Source: JBQLZO01 sp052168315 (lineage in GTDB: Bacteria > Planctomycetota > Phycisphaerae > Phycisphaerales > UBA1924). From it: a stretch of DNA of 26,862 nt. Both the position numbers and the translations under genes were made by a program. Where the stretch lies: NCBI GenBank assembly GCA_052168315.1, contig JBQLZO010000059.1, positions 1 through 26,862 of the forward strand, read 5' to 3'. The notes beneath the pieces were generated by a model, which did not search any database, was not told where the DNA came from, and saw only the letters and a program-made list of their open reading frames with translations. Positions within the stretch are counted from its first letter, which is position 1, and each line of letters begins with the position of its first letter. Positions 15,851-21,921 of the stretch are shown piece after piece.

Positions 15851-17047
15851 TCACCCCTCCCGCTTCCCCCGCGAAACCCGATTCAAAAACGCCCGCTCCT
15901 CATCCGTCAGCGAGTGCAGACCATCCCGGTTGACCTTCTCCAGCAGCTCATCCAGCCGACGCTCCTCCTTCGCCGTCGCCCCGCCCCCCGCCCGCTGCAA
16001 CCTCTTCCCACGCCCGCGCCGCCCACCGCCACCGCCACCCGCGCCGCGCTTCCCCGAACCCCCAAAGAAATCCAGAAACTCATCCAGCACACCGATCCGC
16101 CGGATCAGGAAGAACCCCGCGATCGCACCCCCGATGTGCGCAGCCGACCCACCCGCGTTATCCGCCTGCAGAATCAGCCGCGCAAACTCAACCCCCACCA
16201 GCCCGTACGCCCCCAGCTTCACCGGCACCGGGATCACGAAGAACAGCAGCAACTTGTCCCCCGCCCGCGCGTAGTACGCCGCCGCCATCAGCACCCCGAA
16301 CACACCCCCCGAAGCCCCGATCAACGGCACAAACGCATCGTAATTCAACAGCCCGTAGAACCGCAGGTGCAGAATGCTCCCGAGCAGGTTCAGCACGAGG
16401 TACAGCAGCGCCCCGCCGATCCCGCACGCCAGAAAGAACGATAAGTACCGCCGCGACCCGATCCGCGACTCCACGATCGACCCGAAGAAAAACAACCCCA
16501 CCATGTTCAGGATCAGGTGGTTGATGTCCGCGTGCAGAAACTGGAAGGTCACCAGCCGCCACACCTGCAACTCCAAAAACCCCTTGCCCGTCGAGAACTC
16601 GCCCCACATCCGCAGCGGCATCCCACGCCGATACCGCACCTCGCCCGCCTGCACCCAGAGATCCCCCTCGATCTCGATCACCCGCGCAGGCTGCGGCCCC
16701 GCCGCCGCAAGCTCCGATGGCGCCTGGTCCGCCGGGATCACGATCGGTCGCGCGAAGTTCCCCCGCCCCGGCAGGTTCCGCGCCGCGAACATGGCCTGAT
16801 CATCCTGCACCACCCGCACGGGCGTCCCACGATCGATCGGCACATAGAAGTCACGCCCCTGGCTCACCGTCGGCGTCACACCCGCCCCCGCCAGCAGCAT
16901 GTCCAGCACGAACACCCCGATGCACACCGCGATGATCCACGCGTTCATCGACCATCCGCGCAGCCCGCGCCCCAGCGAAGAAGTCCCCGTCGGGTCGAAC
17001 CCCCGCCCGCTCGACTCCCTGGCATACTCACGATCCGCAAGACCCAT
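15851..17047 (-). CDS. Rhomboid family intramembrane serine protease
   Basis: A 398-residue inner-membrane protease. TM1 is at 34-56 (MNAWIIAVCIGVFVLDMLLA). A loop of about 105 residues follows (57-160), larger than in typical bacterial rhomboids. The core starts WRLVTFQFLHADINHLILNM (163-182), with the conserved His-X2-Asn type pair. The catalytic dyad is Ser246 (PLIGASGGVFG) and His304 (AAHIGGAIAGFF). After the membrane block comes a basic Gly/Arg linker (330-355) and a C-terminal helix pair, RRLDELLEKVNRDGLHSLTD followed by EERAFLNRVSRGK, a conserved tail seen on many bacterial rhomboids. The start ATG has GGAG eight bases upstream. It lies 104 bases after mcsB on the same strand. Substrates are unknown. 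Confidence 0.94.
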   Translation of the reverse strand: MGLADREYARESSGRGFDPTGTSSLGRGLRGWSMNAWIIAVCIGVFVLDMLLAGAGVTPTVSQGRDFYVPIDRGTPVRVVQDDQAMFAARNLPGRGNFARPIVIPADQAPSELAAAGPQPARVIEIEGDLWVQAGEVRYRRGMPLRMWGEFSTGKGFLELQVWRLVTFQFLHADINHLILNMVGLFFFGSIVESRIGSRRYLSFFLACGIGGALLYLVLNLLGSILHLRFYGLLNYDAFVPLIGASGGVFGVLMAAAYYARAGDKLLLFFVIPVPVKLGAYGLVGVEFARLILQADNAGGSAAHIGGAIAGFFLIRRIGVLDEFLDFFGGSGKRGAGGGGGGRRGRGKRLQRAGGGATAKEERRLDELLEKVNRDGLHSLTDEERAFLNRVSRGKREG

Positions 17048-17107
17048 CCGCGCACTCCATTGCCGGGGCGATCAACACCAAACATCCCCACGCCCTCATC
17101 CCGGCTC

Positions 17108-17113
17108 AGCCTA
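17108..17113 (-). promoter_or_regulatory. Possible -10 box (TAGGCT) for the rhomboid gene
   Basis: TAGGCT on the minus strand lies 60 bases before the rhomboid ATG, in the gap after mcsB. It is similar in form to the TAGGAT boxes at 18858 and 26348. The gene has a Shine-Dalgarno, so a leader is expected. No -35 is seen. Confidence 0.3.
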
Positions 17114-17151
17114 GCGATCCCCCAGCGCGCGTCCACCCGCCCCCGCACGCC

Positions 17152-18291
17152 TCACGCGCCGCCCGCCCCCGAACCATTCCCGCTCCCCTTCCCCGATCCG
17201 TTCCCAGCCCCCGGCCCCGGCCCCGGCCCCCGATCCGCACGCTCCAGCACCTCACGCACCATCGTCGCACGCGCCACCCGCCGCGCCCCCTGGTCCAACT
17301 CGTGCCCCTCGTGCATCTGGAGATGCGCTGGCTGCGTCAGCAGGATCAACTGGTTCACCACCGCAAGATCCAGCCGCGACAGCATCCCACCCACCAGCCC
17401 CAGCCGCAGGCTCGAGAGCAGCGCCATCGCCTCCTCGGCCTTCAACAACCGCGCGTGCCGCAGAATCCCGTACGCACGGTACACCTGGTCCTCGAAGAAC
17501 ATCGTCCGGCGCTCCACCAGCGAGCGACGCGCCGCACGCTCGTACTCCACCACCCGCGGGATGATCGTGTGCTCAAAATCATGCAGCAGCTCACGCTCCG
17601 ACTTGCCCAGCGTCGTCTGGTTCGAGATCTGGAAGAAATCCCCCACCGCCTCCGACCCCTCCCCGTAATACCCCCGCACCGCCAGCGACATCGCCGCCGC
17701 CGCACGCTTGACCTTCTCCAGCTCGTTCGTCAGCTTCAGACCCGGCAGGTGCAGCATCACCGACACACGGATCCCCGTCCCGCAGTTCGTCGGGCACGCC
17801 GTCAGATACCCGAAACGCGGGTGGTACGCGTAGTCGACCACCTCCTCCACCGCATCATCCACACGCTCGATCTGCTCGTACGCATCGCTCACCGCCAGCC
17901 CCGACCGCAGCACCTGCATCCGCAGGTGATCCTCCTCGTTCACCATCACCGCCAGGCGCTCATCCGGCACCGTCAGCGCCAGCGCCCGCGGCTCGCCACC
18001 CTTCGCGTGCTGCGCAGAGATCAGGTGCCGCTCAACCAGCAGCATCCGGTCAGTCCCCGTCAGCCCGTTCAGATCGATCCACCGCAGCCTCGGATCGATC
18101 CGCTCCGTCAGGCACGCCCGCGCCGCCTCCAGCACATCGATCCGCTCCGCCCGCTGCGCAGACGCCACGAAGTGATGACCCGCCAGGTTCCGCGCCAGCC
18201 GGATCCGCGTCGAGATCACCACATCGGCCTCAGGACCAGTCCCCCGAAGCCACTCCGCGTGCTCACCAAGAGGCGGAAGCCGGCTGATCAT
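17152..18291 (-). CDS. mcsB: Protein arginine kinase McsB
   Basis: Phosphorylates arginine side chains, which in Bacillus marks proteins for ClpCP. 379 residues of the ATP:guanido phosphotransferase family. Motifs: VVISTRIRLARNLAGHHF (24-41, nucleotide-binding arginines), VMVNEEDHLRMQ (115-126, catalytic Glu), GYLTACPTNCGTGIRVSVML (161-180, active-site Cys166 or Cys170), and QISNQTTLGKSERE (about 221-234). The C-terminal domain (240-355) is the usual helical dimerisation part. It ends in a Gly/Pro/Ser tail (about 356-379) with a hexanucleotide repeat beneath it. Its ATG overlaps the mcsA stop, so the two are co-translated. No ctsR or clpC is in the window. Confidence 0.96.
   Translation of the reverse strand: MISRLPPLGEHAEWLRGTGPEADVVISTRIRLARNLAGHHFVASAQRAERIDVLEAARACLTERIDPRLRWIDLNGLTGTDRMLLVERHLISAQHAKGGEPRALALTVPDERLAVMVNEEDHLRMQVLRSGLAVSDAYEQIERVDDAVEEVVDYAYHPRFGYLTACPTNCGTGIRVSVMLHLPGLKLTNELEKVKRAAAAMSLAVRGYYGEGSEAVGDFFQISNQTTLGKSERELLHDFEHTIIPRVVEYERAARRSLVERRTMFFEDQVYRAYGILRHARLLKAEEAMALLSSLRLGLVGGMLSRLDLAVVNQLILLTQPAHLQMHEGHELDQGARRVARATMVREVLERADRGPGPGPGAGNGSGKGSGNGSGAGGA
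17208..17230 (-). repeat. GGGGCC-type hexamer repeat in the mcsB tail
   Basis: On the coding (minus) strand this reads as GGGGCC units, about 3.5 copies, encoding Gly-Pro repeats. It fits a G-quadruplex motif and lies close to the stop codon. Confidence 0.8.
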
Positions 18292-18851
18292 GCCCCCGTC
18301 ACCCCTCTCCCCGTCGACCGCTCCATCTTCGCAAGCTCATCACGCAGCGATGCCGCCTTCTCGTACTCCTCACGAGCCACCGCCTCGCGCAGCTGCTGCC
18401 GGAGCGACAGCACCCGCTGAGCCCGATCCTGGCTCGCGCCCGCCCGCCGTGGAAGCTTCCCGATGTGATGCGTCCCACCCTCGTGCGCCCGCTCGATCAA
18501 CGGCCCAAGATCCTCCTCGAACGCCCGGTAGCACTCCGAGCACCCCAGCAAACCCCGCTCGCGGAACTGCGCGAACCGAAGCCCGCACCCCGGACACGCC
18601 ATCTGCCCGCCGCCCGACCGCTCACCCGCACCCCCGCCCGCCGACGAGATCACCAGCTTCGTGAACAACTCCTGGATCGGCTGGTGGCTCCCCAGCGCCC
18701 CGCCCTCGGCACGCACGCACTCCTCGCACAGCTGACGCTCGATCTTCTTGCCGTTGTGAACGACAAGATCCTTCAGCATCGGGTGCCGCCCGCACTTCCG
18801 GCAGTCCTTGCAGTTGTGCGGGCCGAAGCCATCTTCCGGGGTGCCTGCCAT
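18288..18851 (-). CDS. mcsA: McsA, zinc-finger activator of McsB
   Basis: Binds and activates the arginine kinase McsB. 187 residues. The N-terminal zinc site is CKDCRKC (14-20) followed by CEEC (42-45). A second site, ACPGCGLRFAQF with GLLGCSECYRAF, spans about 85-112. A UVR motif (RVLSLRQQLREAVAREEYEK and AASLRDELAKME) lies at about 145-177 and is typical for interaction with Clp or McsB partners. A Gly/Ser linker separates the two zinc sites. The stop overlaps the mcsB start (ATGA). TAGGAT lies six bases before ATG 18851; its AGGA could also act as a weak Shine-Dalgarno. Confidence 0.94.
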   Translation of the reverse strand: MAGTPEDGFGPHNCKDCRKCGRHPMLKDLVVHNGKKIERQLCEECVRAEGGALGSHQPIQELFTKLVISSAGGGAGERSGGGQMACPGCGLRFAQFRERGLLGCSECYRAFEEDLGPLIERAHEGGTHHIGKLPRRAGASQDRAQRVLSLRQQLREAVAREEYEKAASLRDELAKMERSTGRGVTGA

Positions 18852-18857
18852 GCCCCA

Positions 18858-18863
18858 ATCCTA
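18858..18863 (-). promoter_or_regulatory. TAGGAT box, 6 bases before the mcsA ATG
   Basis: TAGGAT-TGGGGC-ATG on the minus strand. The same hexamer at the same distance precedes sixA. It could be a -10 box of a leaderless mRNA or, through AGGA, a ribosome binding site. Confidence 0.45.
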
Positions 18864-18920
18864 CCCCCCTCCGCCCCCCCTGAGCCGCCTCACAGCCCCG
18901 AGCACCCCTCCGACACCCCA

Positions 18921-19583
18921 TCAGACCACCGACAAGGCGCACCCGCGCGCAAAGTCCCACTCCTCGCGCAGGATCGCAAACCCCAGCGAGTCGTGGTACC
19001 CCAGCCCGTCCAGCCATCGCTCCCGCTTCCGCTCGCTCTCAAGCCGGAACCCCAGCCGCTCGGCCAAACGCCGGGATCCCTCGTTCGCCGCGGCACAATC
19101 GATCACCATCCGGCGCAATCCCCAACCGCCACGCGACTGCTCAAGCAGCGCGCACGACACCAACGCCCCGATCGCCTCCGTGCCATACCCCCTCCGCCAC
19201 CGATCCGGGCGGATCCAGTACCCCGTCTCCCCGGTGCGCCACCCCGGTGCGATCACCCGCACATCCGTCCCGCCCACCACCTCACCGCTCGAACGCTCCA
19301 CGATGAACATCGGGAACGAAGCGCACTCCGCGCGCCCCATCTCAGCCACGAACCGCGCCACCGTCGCCTCGCACTCCTCCCGCGTCCGGTTGTCCTCCGC
19401 CGCCCACGCCATCCACGGCAGCAGCCCCTCCCGTCCGATCTCCATCGCCCGATGCAGCGCAAGCCCATCCCCCGACTCCACCAGCCGAACCACCAGACGT
19501 TCCGTGACCACCGCGCCGGGCAACGGCGCCGGCCGCGCCCACGGCTCAGGCTCGTTCCACATCGCAAACGGCTTCAGACGCAC
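18921..19583 (-). CDS. GNAT acetyltransferase, RimJ/RimL type
   Basis: A 220-residue acetyl-CoA-dependent N-acyltransferase. The fold signature is intact: TERLVVRLVESGDGLALHRA (first strand and helix), SFPMFIVERSSGEVVGGTDV, the ETGYWIRPDRWRRGYGTEAI segment with the R-R-G-Y-G acetyl-CoA loop, and AANEGSRRLAERLGFRLESE. A final SLGFAILREEWD motif is typical of RimJ/RimL and Acetyltransf_3 members. Start: GTG 19583, because a near-perfect Shine-Dalgarno (AAAGGAG) sits six bases upstream; the TTG at 19604 is upstream of that site and the ATG at 19562 is much further from it. It lies 63 bases after kdsA on the same strand and is probably in one operon with it. The substrate (protein N-terminus or small amine) is unknown. 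Confidence 0.9.
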   Translation of the reverse strand: MRLKPFAMWNEPEPWARPAPLPGAVVTERLVVRLVESGDGLALHRAMEIGREGLLPWMAWAAEDNRTREECEATVARFVAEMGRAECASFPMFIVERSSGEVVGGTDVRVIAPGWRTGETGYWIRPDRWRRGYGTEAIGALVSCALLEQSRGGWGLRRMVIDCAAANEGSRRLAERLGFRLESERKRERWLDGLGYHDSLGFAILREEWDFARGCALSVV

Positions 19584-19589
19584 CGCCGG

Positions 19590-19596
19590 CTCCTTT
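19590..19596 (-). promoter_or_regulatory. Shine-Dalgarno AAAGGAG that fixes a GTG start
   Basis: The minus strand reads AAAGGAG, CCGGCG, GTG. It is the strongest ribosome binding site in the window and decides the acetyltransferase start at 19583. Confidence 0.8.
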
Positions 19597-19646
19597 CCCA
19601 GCAACCGCCCAACAGCGCATCCAAGACACCGCCCACCGCGCCTCGC

Positions 19647-20516
19647 TCAGTCGCCCAGCACCCCCCGAATCCGAGCCAGTTCCCCCACCAGCCCCACCGC
19701 CACCTCCACCGGCAACTGCGTCGCCGCATCAGACAGCGCCCGCGCCGGCTCCGGATGGCACTCAATAAACACCGCATCAACCCCCGCCGCCACCGCCGCC
19801 CGCGCCAGCATCGGCGCACGCTCCGGACGCCCACCCGTCACCGCGCTCGCGCCCGGCAGCTGCGTCGAGTGCGTCACATCGAAGCACACCGCCGCCCCCC
19901 GCGCCTCGCTCCCCTCACCACCCCCCAATTCCATCAGATCCCCCAGCCCCACGAAGTCATTCACCAGCCGGTGGTACCCGAAGAAGGTCCCCCGCTCCGT
20001 CAGCATCACCTGCCCGCACCCCACGCTCCGAAGCTTCCCCACCGGCCCCGCCATCTCCGCCGGCGAAACAAACTGACCCTTCTTCACATTCACCGCCCGC
20101 CCACGCTCCGCCGCCGCACGCCCCGCCGCCACCAGCAAGTCCGTCTGACGACAAAGAAACGCCGGGATCTGCAGCAGGTCCACCACCTCCGCAACCGCCC
20201 CCGCCTGCTCCGGAGCGTGCAGGTCCGTCGTCACCGCAACCCCAAGCCCCACCCGCACACGCTCCAGCGTCCGCAGCCCCTCTTCCATCCCCGGCCCGCG
20301 ACCCGACCCCATCGAGGTCCGGTTCGCCTTGTCGAAACTCGACTTGAACACATACCCCAAACCATGCGATGCGCACGCATCGCGCATCGCTTCGCCCACC
20401 CGCATCGCCAGCTCGTACGACTCCAGCGCGCACGGCCCGCCGATCACCACGAGCCCGCGCCCGCTCCCCGCCACAACCCCGCGATCGCCGCTCCCGATGA
20501 TGCACTCCCGGATCAT
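19647..20516 (-). CDS. kdsA: 3-deoxy-8-phosphooctulonate synthase, metal-dependent type
   Basis: Condenses arabinose-5-phosphate with phosphoenolpyruvate to Kdo-8-phosphate for lipopolysaccharide. 289 residues. Motifs: LVVIGGPCALESYELAMRVG (22-41), FKSSFDKANRTSMGSGRGPG (57-76), TTDLHAPEQA, NVKKGQFVSPAEM (143-155), LTERGTFFGYHRLVND, CFDVTHSTQLPG (211-222) and FIECHPEPARALSDAATQLP (250-269). Cys29 in GGPCALES is the position that is Cys in metal-dependent enzymes and Asn in the E. coli type; His216, Glu252 and Asp263 complete a likely metal site. ATG 20516 is chosen because TATGGT lies seven bases upstream; ATG 20528 (four residues longer) is an alternative. It diverges from the DUF1444 gene and precedes the acetyltransferase. 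Other Kdo genes are not in the window. Confidence 0.97.
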   Translation of the reverse strand: MIRECIIGSGDRGVVAGSGRGLVVIGGPCALESYELAMRVGEAMRDACASHGLGYVFKSSFDKANRTSMGSGRGPGMEEGLRTLERVRVGLGVAVTTDLHAPEQAGAVAEVVDLLQIPAFLCRQTDLLVAAGRAAAERGRAVNVKKGQFVSPAEMAGPVGKLRSVGCGQVMLTERGTFFGYHRLVNDFVGLGDLMELGGGEGSEARGAAVCFDVTHSTQLPGASAVTGGRPERAPMLARAAVAAGVDAVFIECHPEPARALSDAATQLPVEVAVGLVGELARIRGVLGD

Positions 20517-20523
20517 GGGGGAC

Positions 20524-20529
20524 ACCATA
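20524..20529 (-). promoter_or_regulatory. TATGGT box, 7 bases before the kdsA ATG
   Basis: On the minus strand C-TATGGT-GTCCCCC-ATG. No Shine-Dalgarno. Part of the leaderless-type set. Confidence 0.5.
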
Positions 20530-20717
20530 GCCAAGTCCGAGAGCCATCGAGACGCGTCCGACAACACGAGGTTCAGTCCACACCCCGTGGAACCGATCAA
20601 CCACCCGCCACGGATGGCGCTCACACGGGACCAGGCCCATACCCCCCGGCACGCGCCGAATCGAACCGGCCACCAGCGCTCGCCGACTGGTACGCCAATC
20701 GCGAAGGGGCCCTGGCC

Positions 20718-21515
20718 ATGGCAAACATGCCCGAAGATCCCGCACTTTTCGCCGAACGGGTCGCAGAGATCCTCAGGCTCCTCAGGCCCGAACTCCGATT
20801 CGACGATGTCGCCCCCGGCGAACTCATCGTCAACGGCCGGCGCCTCGACCTCACCAACCTCATGCGCCTCGTCCTCACCGACGAGGACCGCGGCCAGGAG
20901 ATCGTCGAGCAGTACCTCGCCCACCTCTTCGACGAGGACACCATGGGCGTCGCCTCAATGGGCTGGGACCTCGCACGCCCACGCATCATGCCCCGCATCC
21001 AGCCCGAATCCATCTTCGAGCACCTCTGCCGAGACATGGTCGCCCATGTCCCCTTCGTCAACGACACCGTCATCGTCTTCGTCATCGACATGCCCAACAT
21101 GACCGTCAGCGTCACCACCGAGCAGCTCGTCCGCTGGGGCGTCGATGTCGACCTCCTCGACACCGTCGCCAGAGAGAACCTCAACGCCCAGACCCCAGAC
21201 CTCCAGATCCGCTGGATGGAATCCGCCGATGGCGGCCGCGCCGCCATCATCACACGCCAGGATGGCTACGACGCCTCCCGCCTCCTCCTCGGCGGGCTCT
21301 ACAAGGAACTCGGCCCCACCCTCGGCGGCGACTTCCTCGTCGGCGCCCCCTCCCGCGACATGTTCGTCGCCGTCGGACAACGACCCGACGCCTTCGTCGA
21401 ACGCGTCCGCATGCGCGTCCACAGAGACTTCGAACGACTCCCCTACCCCATCACCGACCGCTTCTTCTATGTCACCCGAGACGGCGTCGCCGGAACCCTC
21501 GACCAGGCCGCCTGA
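20718..21515 (+). CDS. DUF1444 (YtpQ-like) protein
   Basis: A 265-residue soluble protein. The pattern matches DUF1444: an N-terminal helix (LFAERVAEILRLLRPELRFD), LIVNGRRLDLTNLMRLVLTD, MPRIQPESIFEH, a central DTVIVFVIDMPNMTVSVTTE strand pair, LLDTVARENLNA, the characteristic ITRQDGYDASRLLLGGL (NDGYDASRIL in B. subtilis YtpQ) and FLVGAPSRDMFVAVG. The biochemical function of the family is unknown. The start has AAGGGG eight bases upstream. Nine bases downstream is a second in-frame ATG that is less well placed. It is transcribed away from kdsA. A hairpin array begins two bases after its stop. Confidence 0.9.
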   Translation: MANMPEDPALFAERVAEILRLLRPELRFDDVAPGELIVNGRRLDLTNLMRLVLTDEDRGQEIVEQYLAHLFDEDTMGVASMGWDLARPRIMPRIQPESIFEHLCRDMVAHVPFVNDTVIVFVIDMPNMTVSVTTEQLVRWGVDVDLLDTVARENLNAQTPDLQIRWMESADGGRAAIITRQDGYDASRLLLGGLYKELGPTLGGDFLVGAPSRDMFVAVGQRPDAFVERVRMRVHRDFERLPYPITDRFFYVTRDGVAGTLDQAA

Positions 21516-21517
21516 CA

Positions 21518-21676
21518 GGTGGCACCGGCCTCCGACCGGTGTCTTCCCATCTCCATCCCCGGTGGCACCGGTCTCCGACCGGTGTCTTCCCATCTCCATC
21601 TCCGGCGGCACCGGCCTCCGACCGGTGTCTTCGCATCTCCATCCCCGGTGGCACCGGTCTCCGACCGGTGTCTTCC
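21518..21676. repeat. Array of 3.7 copies of a 43-bp hairpin repeat
   Basis: Copies start at 21518, 21561, 21604 and 21647, an exact 43-base period, and differ at only a few bases. Each has a hairpin: in copies 2 and 4 CACCGGT pairs with ACCGGTG around CTCCG; in copies 1 and 3 the innermost pair is lost (C for T). The rest is the spacer TCTTCCCATCTCCATC. The alternation suggests duplication of an 86-bp dimer. It starts right after the DUF1444 stop. Confidence 0.93.
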
Positions 21677-21706
21677 CTGCGCCCCAACCACCACTCCCCA
21701 ACCACC

Positions 21707-21731
21707 GGTGGGGCGGCATTCCATGCCGCCC
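21707..21731. repeat. Palindromic intergenic repeat, GGTGGG...TCC type
   Basis: GGGCGGCAT (21711-21719) pairs with ATGCCGCCC (21723-21731) around a TCC loop, preceded by GGTG. It has the same layout as the element at 15771. The stretch 21516-21921 has no gene. It holds the 43-bp array, this palindrome and the promoter at 21831. Confidence 0.75.
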
Positions 21732-21830
21732 GCAACAAACTCCAAACGCCTCGCCACCAAGCCACCACAGCACCCGCTCGCGTCCGAGAACGCCGACCGC
21801 CCCAACACCTCACCATTCCCCCGTTCCCCG

Positions 21831-21859
21831 TTGCCAATCGCACGGAACTGTTCCATATT
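21831..21859 (+). promoter_or_regulatory. Sigma-70-like promoter for the secreted repeat protein
   Basis: TTGCCA (21831-21836), a 17-base spacer, and CATATT (21854-21859) in a locally AT-rich patch. Transcription would start near 21866, giving a leader of about 55 bases with GGAG at 21913-21916 before ATG 21922. It is the only promoter in the window with a good -35. Confidence 0.6.
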
Positions 21860-21921
21860 TGACACGCACCACGCCGCCCATCGACGCCCACCATCCCGAC
21901 CTCCCCGCCCACGGAGACGCC

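Noticed and set aside
16985..17030. GGTCGAACCCCCGCC-like stretch resembling a tRNA T-arm
   Set aside because: No matching acceptor or anticodon arms; it codes for the rhomboid N-terminus.
18465..20700. Upstream part of a 1016-codon plus-strand frame that runs into the DUF1444 gene
   Set aside because: Arg/Pro/His-rich and antisense to mcsA, the acetyltransferase and kdsA. Only the part from 20718 has a ribosome site and family motifs.
21518..21676. Possible CRISPR array
   Set aside because: The units abut with an exact 43-base period and the parts between hairpins are nearly identical, so there are no unique spacers. No cas gene is nearby.
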